Program-made: the position numbers and the translations under genes
Notes under the pieces: model-generated
What the model was told of the DNA's origin: nothing
The model's database searches: none
Seen by the model: the letters and a program-made list of their open reading frames with translations, nothing else
Shown: piece by piece, positions 51,701 through 60,125 of the stretch
How the letters are laid out: each line of letters opens with the position of its first letter
Position numbering within the stretch: the stretch's first letter is position 1
Assembly (NCBI RefSeq): GCF_003350375.1
Contig: NZ_QQAR01000004.1
Location: 186,001 to 250,000 of the forward strand
DNA from: Flavobacterium sp. AG291
GTDB lineage: Bacteria; Bacteroidota; Bacteroidia; Flavobacteriales; Flavobacteriaceae
Length of the DNA: 64,000 nucleotides
Reading direction: 5' to 3'

Positions 51701-53018
51701 CCGCGCTTACATCTAAAGGGAAAGGTCCCGGGTATCCTGCCGGAGCCGATGTAAGGATAACGCTATCTACCTCACGATCCGGAAATGATATCCCTATCGA
51801 ACCATCTCCACCGCAAGCGGCCATATCTCCGGTTACCTGCGGCTCATCTAAATCATCATCGTTAAGTGTAAAATTTAACGTAACCGACCTACCGCAAGCG
51901 TCTACAACTACTGCCGTATAATCTCCCTCCGGAGCATAAGCTCCGTCTCCGCCATACTCTATCACAGGCACATCAAAGTTAGGATGATTTATATTGAGAG
52001 CTGACGGGGTAAATCCGGCTGGTGAACTGGTAAAAGTTACATTTACAGGTCCAACAAAGTTAGCGACCTGTAAACTGAAGAAATTATTACCACACCCTTC
52101 AACTTCATCCAAAACCTGAACCGAATACTGTTGATTAATCGCCATCGAATTTTTGGTAAATATATTTCCGCAGGCATCAGTTATTTTTATGCTATAAGAG
52201 TATTGCTGATTATTGTAAAAAGGCATATCAAAACTCAGATCACTTGTCATTACATTTGATAAAGTTGTAACGATAGGTGTACCACCTCCCGGAGGATAAA
52301 CAGTATATTGGACAGTAATAGGAAAGAATATGATATTAGGCTGGCTCGCCCCTATATGATTTAATACTGTAATAGTATTACAACCCGGCAATTCAGGAAT
52401 ATCACTAAAATCAGGATCTAAAATAATTATACCAGTCGTAGACTGAGTAACGGTAATACTTACCACTACCGCTTCGCCACAAGTGTCTGTCACCCTTACA
52501 GAATATAAACCGGCCGGAAGCCCCGTCAAAACATTTGAGGCCTGAGGAGGTTTAATAACCGGCCCTGCTATAATTTCATAGGTAGAAGGATAACCAGAGG
52601 TAGCTGTCAGAGTAATAGCACCATCGTTACCACAGCGTGAATTTGTAACAGTAAAACCATAAGTAAGTGGTACGATCAGATTATTAATAGTAATACTTTG
52701 TGTATTTGTACTTGTTTGTCCATTAAGAGACTGAGTAGCAACTATTGTATAATTACCCGAAGTACGTCCCGGGACAGTAGTATTGGTTGTGGTAATCACA
52801 TCGTTAACCGTATCCGGAAGCAAATATACTTTATAGGTTACGGTAGCTCCGGGTTGAAGTCCTGAAACTGCAAAATTAAGTACTCCGTTATTTAAGCAAG
52901 TCTCATCAGTCTTTGTAACCGTAAAATTGAATACGGGGAGTTGCGCAAATGCACTCAATGAGAAAAACAGGATTATTACATTGAGTAATAACCTGTAAGA
53001 AGGTAATTTTTCAGTCAT
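48774..53018 (-). CDS. Giant secreted T9SS type B protein, 1414 aa, with tandem modules
   Basis: A signal peptide (..LLLNVIILFFSLSAFAQ) leads into the same N-terminal modules as the paralogue downstream (ETCLNNGVLNFAVSG against QTCLGNGSLSFVVTG). Two tandem modules of about 165 residues follow near 842-1175 (LPNAGQDIT.. and LPKAGYDAT..), each with an NGxWEDVN, EGTYQFRY, CEGxxxQL, YQWxGPNGFTS sequence, then an Ig-like unit and the type B sorting domain ending QVTGWVYLQ. The DNA of the two modules is also similar (for example an 18-base match of the TYQFRY region at 49809 and 50301), indicating recent duplication. Surface adhesin-like function inferred. Confidence 0.92.
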   Translation of the reverse strand: MTEKLPSYRLLLNVIILFFSLSAFAQLPVFNFTVTKTDETCLNNGVLNFAVSGLQPGATVTYKVYLLPDTVNDVITTTNTTVPGRTSGNYTIVATQSLNGQTSTNTQSITINNLIVPLTYGFTVTNSRCGNDGAITLTATSGYPSTYEIIAGPVIKPPQASNVLTGLPAGLYSVRVTDTCGEAVVVSITVTQSTTGIIILDPDFSDIPELPGCNTITVLNHIGASQPNIIFFPITVQYTVYPPGGGTPIVTTLSNVMTSDLSFDMPFYNNQQYSYSIKITDACGNIFTKNSMAINQQYSVQVLDEVEGCGNNFFSLQVANFVGPVNVTFTSSPAGFTPSALNINHPNFDVPVIEYGGDGAYAPEGDYTAVVVDACGRSVTLNFTLNDDDLDEPQVTGDMAACGGDGSIGISFPDREVDSVILTSAPAGYPGPFPLDVSAGIDADGFFNMVDIPPGTYVFVVTDECGNEYDVVREVTSGASSDNLTVLHRAGCALGYGSVRIASSLGLTGLVITAAPTSFGQTLPYNASVNVASDGRFYMNSLPAGNYTVQGTNICGQVLTLNFVVSGYGMSVNTVDVAKHCGSFDLFLQHVSNGNYVPGYFLQRLDPVTGNWEHPDTGVDFVEGTAVNSLNSLPLGNNQTALSLVYTGEFRVIKTFFVYDNGSIANIRCYHVLHTFNFGGGPEIIDAYSFPCTNGLTEVAVIADGIPPLTYSITTKDGQPFTVNNGQSNLFTGLESATYNFRLTDVCGNIRNILLDIDALDPITIQAEGFCEGEDSKLFVPEFTFLDYKWFKEGAPGVVLSTTGTLNFPDYESATDGGVYHLSVTSDNPLSCMNQELSFSLLENTLPNAGQDITTQFCNNGEPTDLRSFLEDGIVTNGDWEDVNNTGMLTNHTLTTAGLPEGTYQFRYIVSGLCNLSDNAILTLDVKNIPQAPSINTVSPVCEGGNLQLGTTAVAGATYQWNGPNGFTSDLETVLINAVSLDNAGTYTLSATINGCTSLLSSVDVVINPLPKAGYDATVPICNEGNAVDLVSYLSGSFDENGVWEDVNGTGALTGSNFATSGIGEGTYQFRYVVTNVCNDTDDAIIEIQLKNIPDAPVLNPVAPVCEGTDIQLSADTVANAVYQWTGPNGFTSAEQNPLIAAAGIQASGDYSLSVLVNGCASDVTVVPVMVNATPQFMIEGNTELCEGQASLLTVMPANFNGTTASYQWYLEGNLLGETSANLSISQIGNYEVIVDNATCTASREIVVVVNDNPFELELGSGCMNYDYMLWVENISDINGATVVWTGPQDFNFIGLQANITNKPEGDYTATVTNAEGCTAVATITIDNTSCIIPKGVSPNGDGLNDTFNLSNLDVVELKIFNRYGLKVYEAHNYLNEWHGQSDKGTLPTGTYYYMITLSAGKQVTGWVYLQREE

Positions 53019-53106
53019 GCTGGTTCAGTTTAAGTATGCTAAAGATATTCATTTCTTTAGACACCTAGAAAAAACCTACATTTTTTAACAAAAAATCTTA
53101 CACTTA

Positions 53107-54180
53107 TTATACTTTTTTAGCAGCTGATGTAACAATTTCTGTTATTTTCTTTATTTCCTGCTCTTTTTCCTTAGGATAAATCAGCAATATATCTTCCTTA
53201 TCCACTACAATGTAGTTATTAAGACCGTCAACAATAACTGTTTTACCTTTATCCGTCCTAATTATATTGTTGGTTGCGTTTTCAATAAATACTCTGGCAT
53301 TAACTACAGCATTGTTATTTTCATCCTTATCAAGTTTATCATGCAAAGACCCCCATGTGCCAAGATCATTCCAGTCAAAATCTGCAGGAAGCACATAAAC
53401 ATTAGATGCTTTTTCCATTACAGCGTAGTCAATAGAAATATTATTGCTCTTAATATAATTAGCCCCAATAAATCGCTTTTCCTCTGCAGTATTATAACTC
53501 TCATAGCCTGCCATGAAAAGCTCATACATATCCGGCTGAAACTTAAGAAAAGCATTAGTTACAGCTTTAACGCCCCAAATAAAAATACCGGCATTCCAAA
53601 GAAAATTCCCTTGCGCTAAAAAAGATTTCGCGGTAGCATAATCAGGTTTTTCCCTAAACTGCTCTACTTTTTTAATTTGCCTGTCCGTTTTGAAATCATA
53701 TTCTATATAACCATATCCTGTATTTGGAAAAGTAGGCTTTATACCAAGAGTCATTAGTACCTCTTCTTTTCCGGCACAATCAAATGCGCTTTGAAGATTT
53801 TGAAGAAAAGCATCTTCATCTTCAATCCAATGATCTGTTGGCGCAACAACCATTAAGGCATCAGGATTTAGTTTCTTTATCTTCAGCGTAGCATAAAGTA
53901 TACAGGGCGCAGTATTGCGCATTGCCGGTTCTAGAACAATCTGATCAGGAGTAAGCTCCGGCAATTGCTCCAACACGATATCATTATAGATTTCGTTAGT
54001 AAGTACAAGTATATTTTCCTGCGGTATAAGTTTAGTAAGCCTGCTATATGTCTTTTGAATAAGGGTTTCTCCCGTACCCAGCATATCATGAAACTGTTTA
54101 GGAAACTGTGTAGTGCTTACAGGCCAGAAACGAGAGCCAACACCGCCAGCCATCAATACCGCATAATAGTTTGTGTTCAT
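53107..54180 (-). CDS. manC: Mannose-1-phosphate guanylyltransferase
   Basis: A 357-residue nucleotidyltransferase. Seen: signature YAVLMAGGVGSRFWPVS (about 5-21), FPKQF (about 27-31), EPAMRNTAPC (about 84-93), VAPTDHWI (acidic metal site) and IDYAVMEKA. It makes GDP-mannose from GTP and mannose-1-phosphate, the donor for mannosylation, fucose and exopolysaccharide. The length is of the single-domain type without the C-terminal isomerase half. Monocistronic, 60-80 bases from neighbours on the same strand, with no clear terminator. It could supply the surface-glycan locus at 40-43 kb (inference). Confidence 0.95.
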   Translation of the reverse strand: MNTNYYAVLMAGGVGSRFWPVSTTQFPKQFHDMLGTGETLIQKTYSRLTKLIPQENILVLTNEIYNDIVLEQLPELTPDQIVLEPAMRNTAPCILYATLKIKKLNPDALMVVAPTDHWIEDEDAFLQNLQSAFDCAGKEEVLMTLGIKPTFPNTGYGYIEYDFKTDRQIKKVEQFREKPDYATAKSFLAQGNFLWNAGIFIWGVKAVTNAFLKFQPDMYELFMAGYESYNTAEEKRFIGANYIKSNNISIDYAVMEKASNVYVLPADFDWNDLGTWGSLHDKLDKDENNNAVVNARVFIENATNNIIRTDKGKTVIVDGLNNYIVVDKEDILLIYPKEKEQEIKKITEIVTSAAKKV

Positions 54181-54258
54181 TCTTTTGGTTTTAATTCCTT
54201 AAGTAAAGTTTCTACTTAATAAGCAAAAAACAAAGCCGTTTAATTTTCATTTAACACA

Positions 54259-54855
54259 TTAGGGCACAAGCTCAACTTCAGCATTAGGATTAAAAAGATA
54301 TACTCTGCCGGTACTAATCTCAAGACATTCAAATCGTTTAACCCTTTGGGCCCCCTTTTTGAAAATCTTGCCATTGTGTATTCTAAAATGGCTTCCGTAA
54401 GGAAGTTCAAATATATAATTCTTTTCCGACCTATCATCAAATTGTTTTAAAGCAATTGCAAGAGTAGCATCGGTATCACTGCTTGCTTTCGGATTTCTAA
54501 AGTGCCTGGCAAGTAATGGCAATAACTGATTCGGGAATATCTCAGGACGAATAAAAGGCACCATTAGCTTCTGAAAAGTACTTTTCCATTCATCCCCATG
54601 AGGCTTAATATTCCTTCCATACTTCTCAAAAGCAGCTAAATGCGCAATTTCATGTATAAGCGTAATCAGGAAACGGTATTTATTCAGACTGGCATTCACA
54701 GTTATCTGATGTAATCCGTTATGATCCCGCCTATAATCACCATGACGCGTTACCCTTTCATTAACTATCTTCAGGTTAACCCCATAATGTTTTATCAGCT
54801 CAAAAGCTGCATCTGTAGCATGTTCAGGCAAATAAGGGGAAAGTATATGTTTCAC
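54259..54855 (-). CDS. SprT-like zinc metalloprotease-type protein
   Basis: A 198-residue protein. The zinc-binding helix LIHEIAHL (HExxH, about 67-74) and a third ligand in KPHGDEWK (about 87) fit SprT-like domains, which relate to SPRTN-type proteases that cut DNA-protein crosslinks. The usual C-terminal zinc ribbon with CxxC pairs is absent; the tail instead is RKNGxIF-like with GAQRVKRFECLEISTG. Hence catalytic role is plausible but DNA-linked specificity unknown. Cytoplasmic. It follows the SDR gene by 3 bases on the same strand and precedes manC, so it is part of a run of co-directional genes. Confidence 0.82.
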   Translation of the reverse strand: MKHILSPYLPEHATDAAFELIKHYGVNLKIVNERVTRHGDYRRDHNGLHQITVNASLNKYRFLITLIHEIAHLAAFEKYGRNIKPHGDEWKSTFQKLMVPFIRPEIFPNQLLPLLARHFRNPKASSDTDATLAIALKQFDDRSEKNYIFELPYGSHFRIHNGKIFKKGAQRVKRFECLEISTGRVYLFNPNAEVELVP

Positions 54856-54858
54856 GTA

Positions 54859-55536
54859 TTAAGGCGTAGTACTTGACACCTGCAGTACTTTACCATTAAA
54901 ATAAGTATTGCCGGTTAGCGCAAAATTATAAATATAATCACTCATTTGTTTAGGAGAAAGCGGCGCTTCATACCCAGGAAAAGCTTCCTGCAACATCTCG
55001 GTATTTACAGCGCCGAGAGCCAGTACATTAAACGAGATTCCCTGTTCACGGTATTCTTCCGCCAAAAGTTCACTAAGCGTAATCACAGCTCCTTTACTGG
55101 AACTATAAGCGGCAAGTCCGGCAAACTTCATTGTACCCTGAACTCCTCCCATACTGCTGATGGTTACTACATGACTTCCTTTAGGCATATAAGGCAGTAT
55201 AACCCTGTTGAGGGCAGCTACTCCAAAAACATTTACTTTATAGATATACTCAAATTCTTCAGCAGATATTTGAGCAAATGGTTTCAATATCAAAGCACCT
55301 GCATTATGGATTAGAATATCTACCGTTTTCCATGTTTTTTCAACAAAGTCTGAAATACGCTCTAACCCTTCTCCTGAAGCAAGATCTATTTTAAGACATG
55401 AGATATTTCGATTTTCAATTAGGGCTTCAGGTATTTTTCTGGAAATTGCAAGTACATTATGACCCGCTTTTGCAAACTGAAGAGCCAACTCATACCCTAT
55501 CCCTCTGCTTGTACCTGTTATAATTATATTCTTCAT
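54859..55536 (-). CDS. Short-chain dehydrogenase/reductase
   Basis: A 225-residue classical SDR. Cofactor motif GTSRGIGYEL (about 8-17, TGxxxGIG), NAG in HNAGAL, catalytic Ser in ISSMGG and YSSSKGA (YxxxK). The T-G-x3-G-I-G spacing with Arg at the third place favours NADPH. Substrate unknown. Start ATG 55536 overlaps the stop of the M28 peptidase gene as TAATG, so the two are translationally coupled; the SprT-like gene follows at 3 bases. Cytoplasmic. Confidence 0.92.
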   Translation of the reverse strand: MKNIIITGTSRGIGYELALQFAKAGHNVLAISRKIPEALIENRNISCLKIDLASGEGLERISDFVEKTWKTVDILIHNAGALILKPFAQISAEEFEYIYKVNVFGVAALNRVILPYMPKGSHVVTISSMGGVQGTMKFAGLAAYSSSKGAVITLSELLAEEYREQGISFNVLALGAVNTEMLQEAFPGYEAPLSPKQMSDYIYNFALTGNTYFNGKVLQVSSTTP

Positions 55537-56492
55537 TATTTTTTCAATACAATTTCTTTACTTGGCGCATTTACTGTTTTTTCTACCACTGGTATCATCT
55601 GTTGTATAAAATCAGTCATATGCTTAGTATCCATAACATCAAATTCATCACCTAGCTGATGGTAATATTTAAAAGCCGTCATCTCAGTAGTACACAATGT
55701 ATGTGCAGGAATATTAAATTCCTGCCAAAACGGATAATTATCCGATGCCCTGAACAACTGGTATTGCATCTCAAAAGCATTTGAGCCAATTATCTTTTTA
55801 CCGGCATACTCATTTAACTTATCTGCCATATTACTACGCCCATAACCTGTTAAGTAAGCTAATAAACCATCCCCTAACGGCACACCTGTCATTTCAAAAT
55901 TCAACATGGTGTAAACAGGAAAGTTCTGCTCTTTCAGCTTAGCAGCAAGATGCTTTGACCCCAAAAGACCTTTTTCCTCACCCGAGAAAAAGCAGAACAA
56001 AATACTGCGTTTATTCGATTTTACCTTGCCATAATAATTAACCAGTTCTGCAACGGTTGTAGTACCTGTTGCGTTATCATCGGCCCCATTATAAATATTG
56101 TCACCATTTACAGTTTCTTTTGCAAGCCCGATGTGATCATAATGCGCCCCAATTACAACAAACTCTTTTTTCAATTTAGGATCAGTTCCTTCGAGAACAC
56201 CAACAATATTATAAGCCGGCACAGTCATATTGGAAAGTGTATCCCTGTATGTTGAAAAATAAGGTTTTATTCCATTCTTTTGAAGCACATCCTCCAGATA
56301 ACGAGCAGCCATTTCCATTTCCGGCGTACCCGGCTCACGGCCTTTCAAATCATCAGACGCAAGAAATTTAAGCGTTGTTATTACTGATGCCTCTTCTACC
56401 TTATAAGGAGTGTGTGCAGTCTTCTTTTTCTGGGCAGAAATCATCCCTACGCATCCCAAGGATAAAAGGGAAACATATATAAGTTTTTTCAT
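55536..56492 (-). CDS. M28 family zinc peptidase, secreted
   Basis: A 318-residue exported aminopeptidase-type enzyme (signal peptide MKKLIYVSLLSLGCVGMISA). Zinc ligands of M28 are visible: IGAHYDHIG (His, Asp), NGADDNATG (bridging Asp), FSGEEKGLLGS (Glu pair, catalytic and ligand), and the late HTLCTTEMTAFKYYHQLGDEFD (His). It removes N-terminal residues from peptides in the periplasm or outside. Its stop overlaps the SDR start. The Cys at GC14 in the signal might suggest a lipobox (LSLGC), so lipid anchoring is a possible alternative. Confidence 0.92.
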   Translation of the reverse strand: MKKLIYVSLLSLGCVGMISAQKKKTAHTPYKVEEASVITTLKFLASDDLKGREPGTPEMEMAARYLEDVLQKNGIKPYFSTYRDTLSNMTVPAYNIVGVLEGTDPKLKKEFVVIGAHYDHIGLAKETVNGDNIYNGADDNATGTTTVAELVNYYGKVKSNKRSILFCFFSGEEKGLLGSKHLAAKLKEQNFPVYTMLNFEMTGVPLGDGLLAYLTGYGRSNMADKLNEYAGKKIIGSNAFEMQYQLFRASDNYPFWQEFNIPAHTLCTTEMTAFKYYHQLGDEFDVMDTKHMTDFIQQMIPVVEKTVNAPSKEIVLKK

Positions 56493-56601
56493 GTTTTGTT
56501 TTTTGTATTCAGCTAAAATAAGAAAAATTTACAAGTTGATTTAAGATTCAAAAATAAGGTTACGTTTAGAAATCAAAAGCTCAATTTCATTTTTGAGTAT
56601 A

Positions 56602-57202
56602 TCATCTATCATAAAAATTAATCTTTAGCAGCGGTCTCTTTTCTTTTAACTCTTTCAATACCTTATCGTCGATCTGCTGACGGAAAACATTTAGCTCTTC
56701 AAGCTTTTCAGGAAGTTGATTTTCCTCAACCTTTAACAACCAGTCGGCATTAAAACTCAACACTCGTAGATTTTCAAGATCCCTTATATCTTCAGGAATT
56801 ATTGTAAAATCATAATTCTCAAGACTCAGCTCCTTCAGATTATCCATTTTTTTTACATCAGGATGAAGCTCTAAAAAATCAAATCCTCTTAAACACAAAC
56901 GCTTCAATCTATCTAATCTCGTAATCCATAAAGGAAACTTCCTTAAACGGCACATTAATTATCGTTAATTCAGTTAATGTTTTCAACTCTCCTATTTGTT
57001 CAGGAAGAAGCTTTGAATAATTACCTGCCACTAAAACATATAAAGAACTTAATTTACTGAACTTTAAAAAATCTTCAGCAAAATCATCAATATTTGCAGT
57101 AAAATGCAGACTAAGCCTCTTAACCCTGTTAGGATTTTTAAGCGCCCTTTCCAGGCTATTATATTCACCAAAAAGCAATTCCCTTAATTTCCCCATAAAC
57201 AA
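56602..57202 (-). pseudogene. Leucine-rich-repeat protein gene split by a frameshift
   Basis: Two minus-strand frames make one LRR protein. The first, from ATG 57202, gives MFMGKLRELLFGEYNSL..LTELTIINVPFKE and then runs to a false stop at 56909. The second, to 56602, resumes as KFPLWITRLDRLKRLCLRGF..ELNVFRQQ. The LRR rhythm (LxxLxL..P..I..LxxL) continues unbroken if one G is dropped near 56940-56945, giving about 199 residues. No signal peptide. Either a recent loss-of-function, a sequencing error in a GG pair, or a variable gene. LRR proteins of this size mediate protein binding; no partner is apparent. Confidence 0.65.
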
Positions 57203-57214
57203 TTCTACAAAAAA

Positions 57215-57242
57215 ATACCCGTCCTGAATCCAGAACGGGTAT
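57215..57242 (-). terminator. Intrinsic terminator of the pdhC gene
   Basis: ATACCCGT / ACGGGTAT stem with an inner CTG/CAG pairing and, on the minus strand, a T-rich tail. Confidence 0.85.
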
Positions 57243-57262
57243 ATATTTTGATTACTGCAAGC

Positions 57263-58900
57263 TTACGCCAGCATAGTAACCGGATTCTCGATATATTGTT
57301 TCAGGGTTTGCAGGAACTGAGCTCCCGTAGCACCATCAATTGTACGGTGATCACAAGTCAGCGTTACTGTCATAGTGTTTCCTACTACAATCTGTCCATT
57401 CTTAACAACTGGCTTCTGAACGATAGCCCCTACTGAAAGGATAGCTGAGTTCGGCTGATTGATGATAGATGTAAATTCCTGGATACCAAACATACCTAAG
57501 TTAGAAACTGTAAATGTACTTCCGTCCATTTCGGCAGGAGTAAGTTTTTTGTTTCTTGCTTTACCGGCAAGATCCTTAACCCCAGTACCAATTTGAGAAA
57601 GACTCATCATGTCAGTAAACTTAAGTACCGGAACCACAAGTCCGTCTTCAACAGCAACAGCAACACCTATACTGATATGTTTGTTGTAAACAGTAACATC
57701 ATCTTTCCAGTGTGTATTAATTTGCGGATGCTTACGTAACGCCATAGCACTAGCCTTGATAACCATATCGTTGAATGATACTTTAGTATCAGGAACAGCG
57801 TTGATAACATTACGGCTTGCAATAGCATTATCCATATCAAGCTCAATAGTTAAGCTATACTCCGGAGCAGTGAATTTAGATTCAGCCAGACGACGCGCAA
57901 TAGTTTTACGCATTTGGTTGTTTTTCACTTCTTCAGTAGCCACTTCACCTACAGGCGTGTAAGCTACAGCAGCAGGAGCAGCAGCCGATTGTGCCGGAGC
58001 GGCAGAAGCAGCAGGCTGGGCAGCAGCAGGAGTAAAGTTTTCAATATCTTTCTTAACGATACGTCCGTTTTCTCCGGAACCTTTTACCTGATTCAGATTA
58101 ACACCTTTATCCTCGGCAATTTTACGGGCAAGCGGAGAAGCAAATACTCTTCCTCCATCATTAGCAACAGGAGCAGCGTCAGCTTGTGGAGCAGCAGCTT
58201 CTTCTTTCTTAGTTTCAGCAACCGGCGTAGCTTCAGATTTTGCAGGAGCCGGCGCAGCAGCATTAGCATCAATACCTGAAACATCTGTTCCGGCAGGCCC
58301 GATGATAGCAAGCATACTATCTACAGATGCTGTTTGACCTTCCTGAATTCCTATTTTAAGAAGCACACCTGAATGGAATGATTCAAACTCCATTGTTGCT
58401 TTATCAGTTTCAATCTCAGCAAGAATATCACCTTCTTTTACTGTATCGCCTTCTTTTTTAAGCCATGTTGCAACAGTACCTTCAGTCATTGTATCACTTA
58501 GACGAGGCATTGTTACCACAGTAACACCTTTAGGCAGTTCTGCCGATGCAGCAGGAGCTGCAGTTTCAGCAGCAACTTCTGCTTTTGGAGCAGCGGCCTC
58601 TTCTTTTTTAGCCTCAGCAGCAGGAGCTGCATTACCGTTAAGAAGACCTGAAATATCTTCTCCGGCTTCTCCGATGATAGCAAGAACTGAATCTACAGGT
58701 GCAGTTTCGCCCTCATTAATTCCAATATGTAAAAGCGTACCTGCATCAAAAGCCTCAAATTCCATAGTAGCTTTATCAGTCTCAATCTCAGCAAGGATAT
58801 CGCCTTCTTTAATAACGTCTCCAACTTTCTTAAGCCACGTAGCCACAGTACCTTCGGTCATTGTGTCGCTAAGGCGCGGCATTGTAATGATTTTTGCCAT
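57263..58900 (-). CDS. pdhC: Pyruvate dehydrogenase complex E2, dihydrolipoamide acetyltransferase
   Basis: A 545-residue E2 with two lipoyl domains, each with EIETDKATMEFE (lipoyl Lys at about 44 and about 172), joined by Ala/Pro-rich linkers, a peripheral-subunit-binding domain (VFASPLARKIAEDKGVNLNQVKGSGENGRIVKKDI, about 250-285) and the catalytic core ending in CDHRTIDGATGAQFL (catalytic His, about 515). It transfers the acetyl group to CoA. The long Ala-rich linkers (EAKKEEAAAPKAEVAAE, APAASAAPAQSAAAPA) explain spurious frames on the other strand. It is 5 bases after pdhA; the E1 beta gene lies elsewhere. Confidence 0.96.
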   Translation of the reverse strand: MAKIITMPRLSDTMTEGTVATWLKKVGDVIKEGDILAEIETDKATMEFEAFDAGTLLHIGINEGETAPVDSVLAIIGEAGEDISGLLNGNAAPAAEAKKEEAAAPKAEVAAETAAPAASAELPKGVTVVTMPRLSDTMTEGTVATWLKKEGDTVKEGDILAEIETDKATMEFESFHSGVLLKIGIQEGQTASVDSMLAIIGPAGTDVSGIDANAAAPAPAKSEATPVAETKKEEAAAPQADAAPVANDGGRVFASPLARKIAEDKGVNLNQVKGSGENGRIVKKDIENFTPAAAQPAASAAPAQSAAAPAAVAYTPVGEVATEEVKNNQMRKTIARRLAESKFTAPEYSLTIELDMDNAIASRNVINAVPDTKVSFNDMVIKASAMALRKHPQINTHWKDDVTVYNKHISIGVAVAVEDGLVVPVLKFTDMMSLSQIGTGVKDLAGKARNKKLTPAEMDGSTFTVSNLGMFGIQEFTSIINQPNSAILSVGAIVQKPVVKNGQIVVGNTMTVTLTCDHRTIDGATGAQFLQTLKQYIENPVTMLA

Positions 58901-58905
58901 GGTAA

Positions 58906-59904
58906 TTATAGTTTATGTGGTAAGAATGGATAATCTTTTTGATCGTAAACAACGTCGTACATTACGCTTAAGTCCGGATATGGAGACTCTTCAGCGAATT
59001 TTTCGCACTCCTCAACAAGGTCTTTTACTCTCTGATCGATAGCCTCGATCTCTGCCTCAGTTGCATAGTTGTTTTCTTTAATAATATCAAGAACCTGAGT
59101 AATAGGGTCGATTTTTTTGTACTCTTCAACCTCCTCTTTAGTTCTATAGTGCTGCGCATCACTCATTGAGTGACCACGGTAACGATACGTTTTCATTTCA
59201 AGGAACGTAGGTCCGTCTCCTCTTCTTGCTCTTTCCATTGCTTCGTGCATTGCCTCAGCAACTTTAATAGGGTTCATTCCGTCAACAGGTCCACATGGCA
59301 TTTCATAACCAAGACCAAGTTTCCAGATATCTGTATGGTTAGCAGTACGCTCAACAGAAGTACCCATTGCATAACCGTTATTCTCTACAATAAAAACTAC
59401 AGGAAGTTTCCAAAGCATCGCCATATTGAAAGCTTCGTGAAGCGATCCCTGACGTGCAGCACCATCACCAAAATAAGTAAGGGTTACACCACCTGTATTA
59501 AAATATTTATCGGCAAATGCCATACCTGCACCTACAGGTATCTGAGCACCTACGATACCGTGACCTCCGTAGAATCCATGCTCTTTTGAGAAAATGTGCA
59601 TCGAACCACCAAGACCTTGTGAAGTACCTGTTGCTTTACCTAAAAGCTCTGCCATAACTTTCTTAGGATCCACCCCCATACCTATTGGCTGAACGTGGTT
59701 ACGGTAAGCTGTAATCATTTTATCTTTTGAAAGATCCATTGCATGCAATGCTCCTGCAAGGACAGCTTCCTGTCCGTTATATAAGTGAAGGAAACCTCTA
59801 ACTTTTTGCTGAATGTATAAAGCTGCAAGTTTGTCTTCAAATTTTCTCCAAAACTGCATATCCTCATACCACTTCAGATAAACCTCTTTTGTTATTTCTT
59901 TCAT
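58906..59904 (-). CDS. pdhA: Pyruvate dehydrogenase E1 component subunit alpha
   Basis: A 332-residue E1 alpha. The thiamine-diphosphate motif GDGAARQGSLHEAFNMAMLWKLPVVFIVENNGYAMGTS (about 143-180) holds the GDG...NN signature, followed by the phosphorylation-loop-like YRYRGHSMSDAQHYRTKEE. It decarboxylates pyruvate with E1 beta and acetylates the lipoyl groups of PdhC. It is the first gene of a pdhA-pdhC operon with a likely promoter 87 bases upstream; E1 beta is not adjacent, so the two-chain E1 must be completed from another locus. Confidence 0.96.
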   Translation of the reverse strand: MKEITKEVYLKWYEDMQFWRKFEDKLAALYIQQKVRGFLHLYNGQEAVLAGALHAMDLSKDKMITAYRNHVQPIGMGVDPKKVMAELLGKATGTSQGLGGSMHIFSKEHGFYGGHGIVGAQIPVGAGMAFADKYFNTGGVTLTYFGDGAARQGSLHEAFNMAMLWKLPVVFIVENNGYAMGTSVERTANHTDIWKLGLGYEMPCGPVDGMNPIKVAEAMHEAMERARRGDGPTFLEMKTYRYRGHSMSDAQHYRTKEEVEEYKKIDPITQVLDIIKENNYATEAEIEAIDQRVKDLVEECEKFAEESPYPDLSVMYDVVYDQKDYPFLPHKL

Positions 59905-59990
59905 TGGGCTAAATTATTGTTGCTGATGTGATTTTATAAAAAATGTTTTCTGTGACCGCAAATAGTTTCCTCACACAAATTTGCGAAAGG

Positions 59991-59998
59991 CAAAAATA
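59991..59998 (-). promoter_or_regulatory. -7 promoter box for pdhA-pdhC
   Basis: TATTTTTG on the minus strand, exact TAnnTTTG, 87 bases before the pdhA ATG. Confidence 0.5.
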
Positions 59999-60083
59999 CT
60001 ACTTCCCATCAATAACAAAAAAAAATAAGCTAAGTATTTTGTTTATTTTTTGGGGTAACTCAAAAGCCTTTGTTATTAAACAA

Positions 60084-60115
60084 AAAATAAGGGATTCAAA
60101 TGAATCCCTTATTTT
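60084..60115. terminator. Intrinsic terminator of the porV gene
   Basis: AAAATAAGGGATTCA / TGAATCCCTTATTTT, a perfect 15-bp stem with a 2-base loop; T-rich on the minus side. Sits 11 bases past the porV stop. Confidence 0.92.
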
Positions 60116-60125
60116 ATATATTATA

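Noticed and set aside
45158-53018. Insertion or transposition as cause of the paralogous gene pair
   Set aside because: No transposase, terminal inverted repeats or target duplications seen; simple tandem duplication explains it.
57914-58311. Ser/Arg- and Leu-rich frames over the E2 linker
   Set aside because: Artefacts of the GCA/GCT-rich Ala-Pro linkers of pdhC read in other frames.
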